Source: Parapristionchus giblindavisi (taxonomy: Eukaryota; Nematoda; Chromadorea; Rhabditida; Diplogasteridae). Taken from it: a stretch of 64,000 nucleotides of DNA. The position numbers and the translations under genes were made by a program. How positions within the stretch are numbered: the first letter of the stretch is position 1; each line of letters begins with the position of its first letter. Of the stretch, positions 29,196 to 44,006 are shown one piece after another. Under the pieces are notes generated by a model. The model ran no database searches, was not told where the DNA came from, and saw only the letters and a list, made by a program, of their open reading frames with translations. The stretch covers positions 310,001 to 374,000 of the forward strand of contig CALSFV010000276.1 in assembly GCA_943737045.1 (NCBI GenBank), in the 5' to 3' direction.

Positions 29196-32100
29196 TTGCA
29201 CGTTCCCATGTTGAACAACGGCCACTTCAGCCGAATTAACAAAATTGAATTATGCATTTTTGGCAATAAAGAATTCGTGACACGTCAATGCTTTATCGTA
29301 GCATATCGTAGCATATACCACGTGAAAGAGCAAAAAATTCTGAATAATCTACACGTCAGTTCATGTCAAACTGTAATCTGGTGTTGATTCCACAATGCCC
29401 AAAGTACCAAAGTAGCTTTCACTCTGATAAGACCAAAAGATTACCTGACATGAAAAATTTTCTGCTAGACCCAGCGTGTCATATACCAAACGAAAGAGCA
29501 AAAAATTCTGAGTATTTTGCACGTTCCCATGTTGAACAACGGCCACTTCAGCCGAATTAACAAAATTGAATTATGCATTTTTGGCAATAAAGAATTCGTG
29601 ACACGTCAATGCTTTATCGTAGCATATCGTAGCATATACCACGTGAAAGAGCAAAAAATTCTGAATAATCTACACTTCAGTTCATGTCAAACTGTAATCT
29701 GGTGTTGATTCCACAATGCCCAAAGTACCAAAGTAGCTTTCACTCTGATAAGACCAAAAGATTACCTGACATGAAAAATTTTCTGCTAGACCCAGCGTGT
29801 CATATACCAAACGAAAGAGCAAAAAATTCTGAGTATTTTGCACGTTCCCATGTTGAACAACGGCCACTTCAGCCGAATTAACAAAATTGAATTATGCATT
29901 TTTGGCAATAAAGAATTCGTGACACGTCAATGCTTTATCGTAGCATATCGTAGCATATACCACGTGAAAGAGCAAAAAATTCTGAATAATCTACACTTCA
30001 GTTCATGTCAAACTGTAATCTGGTGTTGATTCCACAATGCCCAAAGTACCAAAGTAGCTTTCACTCTGATAAGACCAAAAGATTACCTGACATGAAAAAT
30101 TTTCTGCTAGACCCAGCGTGTCATATACCAAACGAAAGAGCAAAAAATTCTGAGCATTTTGCACGTTCCCATGTTGAACAACGGCCACTTCAGCCGAATT
30201 AACAATATTGAATTATGCATTTTTGGCAATAAAGAATTCGTGACACGTCAATGCTTTATCGTAGCATATCGTAGAATATACCACGTGAAAGAGCAAAAAA
30301 TTCTGAATAATCTACACTTCAGTTCATGTCAAACTGTAATCTGGTGTTGATTCCCCAATGCCCAAAGTACAAAAGTAGCTTTCACTCTGATAAGACCAAA
30401 AGATTACCTGACATGAAAAATTTTCTGCTAGACCCAGCGTGTCATATACCAAACGAAAGAGCAAAAAATTCTGAGTATTTTGCACGTTCCCATGTTGAAC
30501 AACGGCCACTTCAGCCGAATTAACAAAATTGAATTATGCATTTTTGGCAATAAAGAATTCGTGACACGTCAATGCTTTATCGTAGCATATCGTAGCATAT
30601 ACCACGTGAAAGAGCAAAAAATTCTGAATAATCTACACGTCAGTTCATGTCAAACTGTAATCTGGTGTTGATTCCACAATGCCCAAAGTACCAAAGTAGC
30701 TTTCACTCTGATAAGACCAAAAGATTACCTGACATGAAAAATTTTCTGCTAGACCCAGCGTGTCATATACCAAACGAAAGAGCAAAAAATTCTGAGTATT
30801 TTGCACGTTCCCATGTTGAACAACGGCCACTTCAGCCGAATTAACAAAATTGAATTATGCATTTTTGGCAATAAAGAATTCGTGACACGTCAATGCTTTA
30901 TCGTAGCATATCGTAGCATATACCACGTGAAAGAGCAAAAAATTCTGAATAATCTACACTTCAGTTCATGTCAAACTGTAATCTGGTGTTGATTCCCCAA
31001 TGCCCAAAGTACAAAAGTAGCTTTCACTCTGATAAGACCAAAAGATTACCTGACATGAAAAATTTTCTGCTAGACCCAGCGTGTCATATACCAAACGAAA
31101 GAGCAAAAAATTCTGAGTATTTTGCACGTTCCCATGTTGAACAACGGCCACTTCAGCCGAATTAACAAAATTGAATTATGCATTTTTGGCAATAAAGAAT
31201 TCGTGACACGTCAATGCTTTATCGTAGCATATCGTAGCATATACCACGTGAAAGAGCAAAAAATTCTGAATAATCTACACGTCAGTTCATGTCAAACTGT
31301 AATCTGGTGTTGATTCCACAATGCCCAAAGTACCAAAGTAGCTTTCACTCTGATAAGACCAAAAGATTACCTGACATGAAAAATTTTCTGCTAGACCCAG
31401 CGTGTCATATACCAAACGAAAGAGCAAAAAATTCTGAGTATTTTGCACGTTCCCATGTTGAACAACGGCCACTTCAGCCGAATTAACAAAATTGAATTAT
31501 GCATTTTTGGCAATAAAGAATTCGTGACACGTCAATGCTTTATCGTAGCATATCGTAGCATATACCACGTGAAAGAGCAAAAAATTCTGAATAATCTACA
31601 CTTCAGTTCATGTCAAACTGTAATCTGGTGTTGATTCCACAATGCCCAAAGTACCAAAGTAGCTTTCACTCTGATAAGACCAAAAGATAACCTGACATGA
31701 AAAATTTTTCTGCTAGACCCAGCGTGTCATATACCAAACGAAAGAGCAAAAAATTCTGAGTATTTTGCACGTTCCCATGTTGAACAACGGCCACTTCAGC
31801 CGAATTAACAAAATTGAATTATGCATTTTTGGCAATAAAGAATTCGTGACACGTCAATGCTTTATCGTAGCATATCGTAGCATATACCACGTGAAAGAGC
31901 AAAAAATTCTGAATAATCTACACTTCAGTTCATGTCAAACTGTAATCTGGTGTTGATTCCACAATGCCCAAAGTACCAAAGTAGCTTTCACTCTGATAAG
32001 ACCAAAAGATTACCTGACATGAAAAATTTTCTGCTAGACCCAGCGTGTCATATACCAAACGAAAGAGCAAAAAATTCTGAGTATTTTGCACGTTCCCATG

Positions 32101-35100
32101 TTGAACAACGGCCACTTCAGCCGAATTAACAAAATTGAATTATGCATTTTTGGCAATAAAGAATTCGTGACACGTCAATGCTTTATCGTAGCATATCGTA
32201 ACATATACCACGTGAAAGAGCAAAAAATTCTGAATAATCTACACTTTAGTTCATGTCAAACTGTAATCTGGTGTTGATTCCACAATGCCCAAAGTACCAA
32301 AGTAGCTTTCACTCTGATAAGACCAAAAGATTACCTGACAGGAAAAATTTTCTGCTAGACCCAGCGTGTCATATACCAAACGAAAGAGCAAAACATTCTG
32401 AGTATTTTGCACGTTCCCATGTTGAACAACGGCCACTGCAGCCGAATTAACAAAATTGAATTATGCATTTTTGGCAATAAAGAATTCGTGACACGTCAAT
32501 GCTTTATCGTAGCATATCGTAGCATATACCACGTGAAAGAGCAAAAAATTCTGAATAATCTACACTTCAGTTCATGTCAAACTGTAATCTGGTCTTGATT
32601 CCACAATGCCCAAAGTACCAAAGTAGCTTTCACTCTGATAAGACCAAAAGATTACCTGACATGAAAAATTTTCTGCTAGACCCAGCGTGTCATATACCAA
32701 ACGAAAGAGCAAAAAATTCTGAGCATTTTGCACGTTCCCATGTTGAACAACGGCCACTTCAGCCGAATTAACAATATTGAATTATGCATTTTTGGCAATA
32801 AAGAATTCGTGACACGTCAATGCTTTATCGTAGCATATCGTAGAATATACCACGTGAAAGAGCAAAAAATTCTGAATAATCTACACTTCAGTTCATGTCA
32901 AACTGTAATCTGGTGTTGATTCCCCAATGCCCAAAGTACAAAAGTAGCTTTCACTCTGATAAGACCAAAAGATTACCTGACATGAAAAATTTTCTGCTAG
33001 ACCCAGCGTGTCATATACCAAACGAAAGAGCAAAAAATTCTGAGTATTTTGCACGTTCCCATGTTGAACAACGGCCACTTCAGCCGAATTAACAAAATTG
33101 AAATATGCATTTTTGGCAATAAAGAATTCGTGACACGTCAATGCTTTATCGTAGCATATCGTAGCATATACCACGTGAAAGAGCAAAAAATTCTGAATAA
33201 TCTACACTTCAGTTCATGTCAAACTGTAATCTGGTCTTGATTCCACAATGCCCAAAGTACCAAAGTAGCTTTCACTCTGATAAGACCAAAAGATTACCTG
33301 ACAGGAAAAATTTTCTGCTAGACCCAGCGTGTCATATACCAAACGAAAGAGCAAAGAATTCTGAGTATTTTGCACGTTCCCATGTTGAACAACGCCCACT
33401 TCAGCCGAATTAACAAAATTGAATTATGCATTTTTGGCAATAAAGAATTCGTGACACGTCAATGCTTTATCGTAGCATATCGTAGCATATACCACGTGAA
33501 AGAGCAAAAAATTCTGAATAATCTACACTTCAGTTCATGTCAAACTGTAATCTGGTGTTGATTCCCCAATGCCCAAAGTACAAAAGTAGCTTTCACTCTG
33601 ATAAGACCAAAAGCTTACCTGACATGAAAAATTTTTCTGCTAGACCCAGCGTGTCATATACCAAACGAAAGAGCAAAAAATTCTGAGTATTTTGCACGTT
33701 CCCATGTTGAACAACGGCCACTTCAGCCGAATTAACAAAATTGAATTATGCATTTTTGGCAATAAAGAATTCGTGACACGTCAATGCTTTATCGTAGCAT
33801 ATCGTAGCATATACCACGTGAAAGAGCAAAAAATTCTGAATAATCTACACTTCAGTTCATGTCAAACTGTAATCTGGTGTTGATTCCCCAATGCCCAAAG
33901 TACAAAAGTAGCTTTCACTCTGATAAGACCAAAAGATAACCTGACATGAAAAATTTTTCTGCTAGACCCAGCGTGTCATATACCAAACGAAAGAGCAAAA
34001 AATTCTGAGTATTTTGCACGTTCCCATGTTGAACAACGGCCACTTCAGCCGAATTAACAAAATTGAATTATGCATTTTTGGCAATAAAGAATTCGTGACA
34101 CGTCAATGCTTTATCGTAGCATATCGTAACATATACCACGTGAAAGAGCAAAAAATTCTGAATAATCTACACTTTAGTTCATGTCAAACTGTAATCTGGT
34201 GTTGATTCCACAATGCCCAAAGTACCAAAGTAGCTTTCACTCTGATAAGACCAAAAGATTACCTGACAGGAAAAATTTTCTGCTAGACCCAGCGTGTCAT
34301 ATACCAAACGAAAGAGCAAAGAATTCTGAGTATTTTGCACGTTCCCATGTTGAACAACGGCCACTTCAGCCGAATTAACAAAATTGAATTATGCATTTTT
34401 GGCAATAAAGAATTCGTGACACGTCAATGCTTTATCGTAGCATATCGTAACATATACCACGTGAAAGAGCAAAAAATTCTGAATAATCTACACTTTAGTT
34501 CATGTCAAACTGTAATCTGGTGTTGATTCCACAATGCCCAAAGTACCAAAGTAGCTTTCACTCTGATAAGACCAAAAGATTACCTGACAGGAAAAATTTT
34601 CTGCTAGACCCAGCGTGTCATATACCAAACGAAAGAGCAAAACATTCTGAGTATTTTGCACGTTCCCATGTTGAACAACGGCCACTGCAGCCGAATTAAC
34701 AAAATTGAATTATGCATTTTTGGCAATAAAGAATTCGTGACACGTCAATGCTTTATCGTAGCATATCGTAGCATATACCACGTGAAAGAGCAAAAAATTC
34801 TGAATAATCTACACTTCAGTTCATGTCAAACTGTAATCTGGTCTTGATTCCACAATGCCCAAAGTACCAAAGTAGCTTTCACTCTGATAAGACCAAAAGA
34901 TTACCTGACAGGAAAAATTTTCTGCTAGACCCAGCGTGTCATATACCAAACGAAAGAGCAAAGAATTCTGAGTATTTTGCACGTTCCCATGTTGAACAAC
35001 GCCCACTTCAGCCGAATTAACAAAATTGAATTATGCATTTTTGGCAATAAAGAATTCGTGACACGTCAATGCTTTATCGTAGCATATCGTAGCATATACC

Positions 35101-38100
35101 ACGTGAAAGAGCAAAACATTCTGAATAATCTACACTTCAGTTCATGTCAAACTGTAATCTGGTGTTGATTCCACAATGCCCAAAGTACCAAAGTAGCTTT
35201 CACTCTGATAAGACCAAAAGATTACCTGACATGAAAAATTTTCTGCTAGACCCAGCGTGTCATATACCAAACGAAAGAGCAAAAAATTCTGAGCAATTTG
35301 CACGTTCCCATGTTGAACAACGGCCACTTCAGCCGAATTAACAAAATTGAATTATGCATTTTTGGCAATAAAGAATTCGTGACACGTCAATGCTTTATCG
35401 TAGCATATCGTAGCATATACCACGTGAAAGAGCAAAAAATTCTGAATAATCTACACTTCAGTTCATGTCAAACTGTAATCTGGTCTTGATTCCACAATGC
35501 CCAAAGTACCAAAGTAGCTTTCACTCTGATAAGACCAAAAGATTACCTGACAGGAAAAATTTTCTGCTAGACCCAGCGTGTCATATACCAAACGAAAGAG
35601 CAAAGAATTCTGAGTATTTTGCACGTTCCCATGTTGAACAACGCCCACTTCAGCCGAATTAACAAAATTGAATTATGCATTTTTGGCAATAAAGAATTCG
35701 TGACACGTCAATGCTTTATCGTAGCATATCGTAGCATATACCACGTGAAAGAGCAAAAAATTCTGAATAATCTACACTTCAGTTCATGTCAAACTGTAAT
35801 CTGGTGTTGATTCCCCAATGCCCAAAGTACAAAAGTAGCTTTCACTCTGATAAGACCAAAAGATTACCTGACATGAAAAATTTTTCTGCTAGACCCAGCG
35901 TGTCATATACCAAACGAAAGAGCAAAAAATTCTGAGTATTTTGCACGTTCCCATGTTGAACAACGGCCACTTCAGCCGAATTAACAAAATTGAATTATGC
36001 ATTTTTGGCAATAAAGAATTCGTGACACGTCAATGCTTTATCGTAGCATATCGTAGCATATACCACGTGAAAGAGCAAAAAATTCTGAATAATCTACACT
36101 TCAGTTCATGTCAAACTGTAATCTGGTGTTGATTCCACAATGCCCAAAGTACCAAAGTAGCTTTCACTCTGATAAGACCAAAAGATTACCTGACATGAAA
36201 AATTTTCTGCTAGACCCAGCGTGTCCTATACCAAACGAAAGAGCAAAAAATTCTAAGTATTTTGCACGTTCCCATGTTGAACAACGGCCACTTCAGCCGA
36301 ATTAACAAAATTGAATTATGCATTTTTGGCAATAAAGAATTCGTGACACGTCAATGCTTTATCGTAGTATATCGTAGCATATACCACGTGAAAGAGCAAA
36401 AAATTCTGAATAATCTACACTTTAGTTCATGTCAAACTGTAATCTGGTGTTGATTCCACAATGCCCAAAGTACCAAAGTAGCTTTCACTCTGATAAGACC
36501 AAAAGATTACCTGACATGAAAAATTTTCTGCTAGACCCAGCGTGTCATATACCAAACGAAAGAGCAAAAAATTCTGAGCATTTTGCACGTTCCCATGTTG
36601 AACAACGGCCACTTCAGCCGAATTAACAAAATTGAATTATGCATTTTTGGCAATAAAGAATTCGTGACACGTCAATGCTTTATCGTAGCATATCGTAGAA
36701 TATACCACGTGAAAGAGCAAAAAATTCTGAATAATCTACACTTCAGTTCATGTCAAACTGTAATCTGGTGTTGATTCCCCAATGCCCAAAGTACAAAAGT
36801 AGCTTTCACTCTGATAAGACCAAAAGATTACCTGACATGAAAAAGTTTTCTGCTAGACCCAGCGTGTCATATACCAAACGAAAGAGCAAAAAATTCTGAG
36901 TATTTTGCACGTTCCCATGTTGAACAACGGCCACTTCAGCCGAATTAACAAAATTGAATTATGCATTTTTGGCAATAAAGAATTCGTGACACGTCAATGC
37001 TTTATCGTAGCATATCGTAGCATATACCACGTGAAAGAGCAAAAAATTCTGAATAATCTACACTTCAGTTCATGTCAAACTGTAATCTGGTGTTGATTCC
37101 CCAATGCCCAAAGTACAAAAGTAGCTTTCACTCTGATAAGACCAAAAGATTACCTGACATGAAAAATTTTTCTGCTAGACCCAGCGTGTCATATACCAAA
37201 CGAAAGAGCAAAAAATTCTGAGTATTTTGCACGTTCCCATGTTGAACAACGGCCACTTCAGCCGAATTAACAAAATTGAATTATGCATTTTTGGCAATAA
37301 AGAATTCGTGACACGTCAATGCTTTATCGTAGCATATCGTAGCATATACCACGTGAAAGAGCAAAAAATTCTGAATAATCTACACTTCAGTTCATGTCAA
37401 ACTGTAATCTGGTGTTGATTCCACAATGCCCAAAGTACCAAAGTAGCTTTCACTCTGATAAGACCAAAAGATTACCTGACATGAAAAATTTTCTGCTAGA
37501 CCCAGCGTGTCATATACCAAACGAAAGAGCAAAAAATTCTGAGCATTTTGCACGTTCCCATGTTGAACAACGGCCACTTCAGCCGAATTAACAAAATTGA
37601 ATTATGCATTTTTGGCAATAAAGAATTCGTGACACGTCAATGCTTTATCGTAGCATATCGTAGAATATACCACGTGAAAGAGCAAAAAATTCTGAATAAT
37701 CTACACTTCAGTTCATGTCAAACTGTAATCTGGTGTTGATTCCCCAATGCCCAAAGTACAAAAGTAGCTTTCACTCTGATAAGACCAAAAGATTACCTGA
37801 CATGAAAAATTTTCTGCTAGACCCAGCGTGTCCTATACCAAACGAAAGAGCAAAAAATTCTGAGTATTTTGCACGTTCCCATGTTGAACAACGGCCACTT
37901 CAGCCGAATTAACAAAATTGAATTATGCATTTTTGGCAATAAAGAATTCGTGACACGTCAATGCTTTATCGTAGTATATCGTAGCATATACCACGTGAAA
38001 GAGCAAAAAATTCTGAATAATCTACACTTTAGTTCATGTCAAACTGTAATCTGGTGTTGATTCCACAATGCCCAAAGTACCAAAGTAGCTTTCACTCTGA

Positions 38101-40799
38101 TAAGACCAAAAGATTACCTGACATGAAAAATTTTCTGCTAGACCCAGCGTGTCCTATACCAAACGAAAGAGCAAAAAATTCTGAGTATTTTGCACGTTCC
38201 CATGTTGAACAACGGCCACTTCAGCCGAATTAACAAAATTGAATTATGCATTTTTGGCAATAAAGAATTCGTGACACGTCAATGCTTTATCGTAGTATAT
38301 CGTAGCATATACCACGTGAAAGAGCAAAAAATTCTGAATAATCTACACTTTAGTTCATGTCAAACTGTAATCTGGTGTTGATTCCACAATGCCCAAAGTA
38401 CCAAAGTAGCTTTCACTCTGATAAGACCAAAAGATTACCTGACATGAAAAATTTTCTGCTAGACCCAGCGTGTCATATACCAAACGAAAGAGCAAAAAAT
38501 TCTGAGCATTTTGCACGTTCCCATGTTGAACAACGGCCACTTCAGCCGAATTAACAAAATTGAATTATGCATTTTTGGCAATAAAGAATTCGTGACACGT
38601 CAATGCTTTATCGTAGCATATCGTAGAATATACCACGTGAAAGAGCAAAAAATTCTGAATAATCTACACTTCAGTTCATGTCAAACTGTAATCTGGTGTT
38701 GATTCCCCAATGCCCAAAGTACAAAAGTAGCTTTCACTCTGATAAGACCAAAAGATTACCTGACATGAAAAAGTTTTCTGCTAGACCCAGCGTGTCATAT
38801 ACCAAACGAAAGAGCAAAAAATTCTGAGTATTTTGCACGTTCCCATGTTGAACAACGGCCACTTCAGCCGAATTAACAAAATTGAATTATGCATTTTTGG
38901 CAATAAAGAATTCGTGACACGTCAATGCTTTATCGTAGCATATCGTAGCATATACCACGTGTAAGGGCAAAAAATTCTGAATCATCTACACTTCAGTTCA
39001 TGTCAAACTGTAATCTGGTGTTGATTCCACAATGCCCAAAGTACCAAAGTAGCTTTCACTCTGATAAGACCAAAAGATTACCTGACATGAAAAATTTTTC
39101 TGCTAGACCCAGCGTGTCATATACCAAACGAAAGAGCAAAAAATTCTGAGTATTTTGCACGTTCCCATGTTGAACAACGGCCACTTCAGCCGAATTAACA
39201 AAATTGAATTATGCATTTTTGGCAATAAAGAATTCGTGACACGTCAATGCTTTATCGTAGCATATCGTAGCATATACCACGTGAAAGAGCAAATAATTCT
39301 GAATAATCTACACTTTAGTTCATGTCAAACTGTAATCTGGTGTTGATTCCCTAATGCCCAAAGTACAAAAGTAGCTTTCTCTCTGATAAGACCAAAAGAT
39401 TACCTGACATGAAAATTTTTTCTGCTAGACCCAGCGTGTCATATACCAAACGAAAGAGCAAAAAATTCTGAGTATTTTGCACGTTCCCATGTTGAACAAC
39501 GGCCACTTCAGCCGAATTAACAAAATTGAATTATGCATTTTTGGCAATAAAGAATTCGTGACACGTCAATGCTTTATCGTAGCATATCGTAGCATATACC
39601 ACGTGAAAGAGCAAAAAATTCTGAATAATCTACACTTTAGTTCATGTCAAACTGTAATCTGGTGTTGATTCCACAATGCCCAAAGTACCAAAGTAGCTTT
39701 CACTCTGATAAGACCAAAAGATTACCTGACATGAAAAATTTTCTGCTAGACCCAGCGTGTCATATACCAAACGAAAGAGCAAAAAAATCTGAGTATTTTG
39801 CACGTTCCCATGTTGAACAACGGCCACTTCAGCCGAATTAACAAAATTGAATTATGCATTTTTGGCAATAAAGAATTCGTGACACGTCAATGCTTTATCG
39901 TAGCATATCGTAGCATATACCACGTGAAAGAGCAAATAATTCTGAATAATCTACACTTTAGTTCATGTCAAACTGTAATCTGGTGTTGATTCCCTAATGC
40001 CCAAAGTACAAAAGTAGCTTTCTCTCTGATAAGACCAAAAGATTACCTGACATGAAAATTTTTTCTGCTAGACCCAGCGTGTCATATACCAAACGAAAGA
40101 GCAAAAAATTCTGAGTATTTTGCACGTTCCCATGTTGAACAACGGCCACTTCAGCCGAATTAACAAAATTGAATTATGCATTTTTGGCAATAAAGAATTC
40201 GTGACACGTCAATGCTTTATCGTAGCATATCGTAGCATATACCACGTGAAAGAGCAAATAATTCTGAATAATCTACACTTTAGTTCATGTCAAACTGTAA
40301 TCTGGTGTTGATTCCCTAATGCCCAAAGTACAAAAGTAGCTTTCTCTCTGATAAGACCAAAAGATTACCTGACATGAAAATTTTTTCTGCTAGACCCAGC
40401 GTGTCATATACCAAACGAAAGAGCAAAAAATTCTGAGTATTTTGCACGTTCCCATGTTGAACAACGGCCACTTCAGCCGAATTAACAAAATTGAATTATG
40501 CATTTTTGGCAATAAAGAATTCGTGACACGTCAATGCTTTATCGTAGCATATCGTAGCATATACCACGTGAAAGAGCAAAAAATTCTGAATAATCTACAC
40601 TTTAGTTCATGTCAAACTGTAATCTGGTGTTGATTCCACAATGCCCAAAGTACCAAAGTAGCTTTCACTCTGATAAGACCAAAAGATTACCTGACATGAA
40701 AAATTTTCTGCTAGACCCAGCGTGTCATATACCAAACGAAAGAGCAAAAAAATCTGAGTATTTTGCACGTTCCCATGTTGAACAACGGCCACTTCAGCC

Positions 40800-43700
40800 G
40801 AATTAACAAAATTGAATTATGCATTTTTGGCAATAAAGAATTCGTGACACGTCAATGCTTTATCGTAGCATATCGTAGCATATACCACGTGTAAGGGCAA
40901 AAAATTCTGAATCATCTACACTTCAGTTCATGTCAAACTGTAATCTGGTGTTGATTCCACAATGCCCAAAGTACCAAAGTAGCTTTCACTCTGATAAGAC
41001 CAAAAGATTACCTGACATGAAAAATTTTTCTGCTAGACCCAGCGTGTCATATACCAAACGAAAGAGCAAAAAATTCTGAGTATTTTGCACGTTCCCATGT
41101 TGAACAACGGCCACTTCAGCCGAATTAACAAAATTGAATTATGCATTTTTGGCAATAAAGAATTCGTGACACGTCAATGCTTTATCGTAGCATATCGTAG
41201 CATATACCACGTGAAAGAGCAAATAATTCTGAATAATCTACACTTTAGTTCATGTCAAACTGTAATCTGGTGTTGATTCCCTAATGCCCAAAGTACAAAA
41301 GTAGCTTTCTCTCTGATAAGACCAAAAGATTACCTGACATGAAAATTTTTTCTGCTAGACCCAGCGTGTCATATACCAAACGAAAGAGCAAAAAATTCTG
41401 AGTATTTTGCACGTTCCCATGTTGAACAACGGCCACTTCAGCCGAATTAACAAAATTGAATTATGCATTTTTGGCAATAAAGAATTCGTGACACGTCAAT
41501 GCTTTATCGTAGCATATCGTAGCATATACCACGTGAAAGAGCAAAAAATTCTGAATAATCTACACTTTAGTTCATGTCAAACTGTAATCTGGTGTTGATT
41601 CCACAATGCCCAAAGTACCAAAGTAGCTTTCACTCTGATAAGACCAAAAGATTACCTGACATGAAAAATTTTCTGCTAGACCCAGCGTGTCATATACCAA
41701 ACGAAAGAGCAAAAAAATCTGAGTATTTTGCACCTTCCCATGTTGAACAACGGCCACTTCAGCCGAATTAACAAAATTGAATTATGCATTTTTGGCAATA
41801 AAGAATTCGTGACACGTCAATGCTTTATCGTAGCATATCGTAGCATATACCACGTGAAAGAGCAAAAAATTCTGAATAATCTACACTTTAGTTCATGTCA
41901 AACTGTAATCTGGTGTTGATTCCCTAATGCCCAAAGTACAAATTAGCCTTCACTCTGATAAGACCAAAAGATTACCTGACATGAAAAATTTTTCTGCTAG
42001 ACCCAGCGTGTCATATACCAAACGAAAGAGCAAAAAATTCTGAGTATTTTGCACGTTCCCATGTTGAACAACGGCCACTTCAGCCGAATTAACAAAATTG
42101 AATTATGCATTTTTGGCAATAAAGAATTCGTGACACGTCAATGCTTTATCGTAGCATATCGTAGCATATACCACGTGAAAGAGCAAAAAATTCTGAATAA
42201 TCTACACTTCAGTTCATGTCAAACTGTAATCTGGTGTTGATTCCACAATGCCCAAAGTACCAAAGTAGTTTTCACTCTGATAAGACCAAAAGATTACCTG
42301 ACATGAAAAATTTTCTGCTAGACCCAGCGTGTCATATACCAAACGAAAGAGCAAAAAAATCTGAGTATTTTGCACGTTCCCATGTTGAACAACGGCCACT
42401 TCAGCCGAATTAACAAAATTGAATTATGCATTTTTGGCAATAAAGAATTCGTGACACGTCAATGCTTTATCGTAGCATATCGTAGCATATACCACGTGTA
42501 AGGGCAAAAAATTCTGAATCATCTACACTTCAGTTCATGTCAAACTGTAATCTGGTGTTGATTCCACAATGCCCAAAGTACCAAAGTAGCTTTCACTCTG
42601 ATAAGACCAAAAGATTACCTGACATGAAAAATTTTTCTGCTAGACCCAGCGTGTCATATACCAAACGAAAGAGCAAAAAATTCTGAGTATTTTGCACGTT
42701 CCCATGTTGAACAACGGCCACTTCAGCCGAATTAACAAAATTGAATTATGCATTTTTGGCAATAAAGAATTCGTGACACGTCAATGCTTTATCGTAGCAT
42801 ATCGTAGCATATACCACGTGAAAGAGCAAATAATTCTGAATAATCTACACTTTAGTTCATGTCAAACTGTAATCTGGTGTTGATTCCCTAATGCCCAAAG
42901 TACAAAAGTAGCTTTCTCTCTGATAAGACCAAAAGATTACCTGACATGAAAATTTTTTCTGCTAGACCCAGCGTGTCATATACCAAACGAAAGAGCAAAA
43001 AATTCTGAGTATTTTGCACGTTCCCATGTTGAACAACGGCCACTTCAGCCGAATTAACAAAATTGAATTATGCATTTTTGGCAATAAAGAATTCGTGACA
43101 CGTCAATGCTTTATCGTAGCATATCGTAGCATATACCACGTGAAAGAGCAAAAAATTCTGAATAATCTACACTTTAGTTCATGTCAAACTGTAATCTGGT
43201 GTTGATTCCACAATGCCCAAAGTACCAAAGTAGCTTTCACTCTGATAAGACCAAAAGATTACCTGACATGAAAAATTTTCTGCTAGACCCAGCGTGTCAT
43301 ATACCAAACGAAAGAGCAAAAAAATCTGAGTATTTTGCACCTTCCCATGTTGAACAACGGCCACTTCAGCCGAATTAACAAAATTGAATTATGCATTTTT
43401 GGCAATAAAGAATTCGTGACACGTCAATGCTTTATCGTAGCATATCGTAGCATATACCACGTGAAAGAGCAAAAAATTCTGAATAATCTACACTTTAGTT
43501 CATGTCAAACTGTAATCTGGTGTTGATTCCCTAATGCCCAAAGTACAAATTAGCCTTCACTCTGATAAGACCAAAAGATTACCTGACATGAAAAATTTTT
43601 CTGCTAGACCCAGCGTGTCATATACCAAACGAAAGAGCAAAAAATTCTGAGTATTTTGCACGTTCCCATGTTGAACAACGGCCACTTCAGCCGAATTAAC

Positions 43701-44006
43701 AAAATTGAATTATGCATTTTTGGCAATAAAGAATTCGTGACACGTCAATGCTTTATCGTAGCATATCGTAGCATATACCACGTGAAAGAGCAAAAAATTC
43801 TGAATAATCTACACTTCAGTTCATGTCAAACTGTAATCTGGTGTTGATTCCACAATGCCCAAAGTACCAAAGTAGTTTTCACTCTGATAAGACCAAAAGA
43901 TTACCTGACATGAAAAATTTTCTGCTAGACCCAGCGTGTCATATACCAAACGAAAGAGCAAAAAATTCTGAGTATTTTGCACGTTCCCATGTTGAACAAC
44001 GGCCAC
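40800..44006 (+). repeat. Duplicated five-monomer block (1607-bp offset)
   Basis: Markers repeat at 1607 bp. GTAAGGGC with AATCATCTAC occurs near 40891 and 42498, CACCTTCCC near 41731 and 43338, and GTACAAATTAGCCTTCAC near 41935 and 43542. GAGCAAATAATTC occurs near 41217 and 42824. The first marker also occurs at 38961, six monomers (1930 bp) upstream of its second copy. The region has therefore expanded by blocks of more than one size. Confidence 0.8.
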
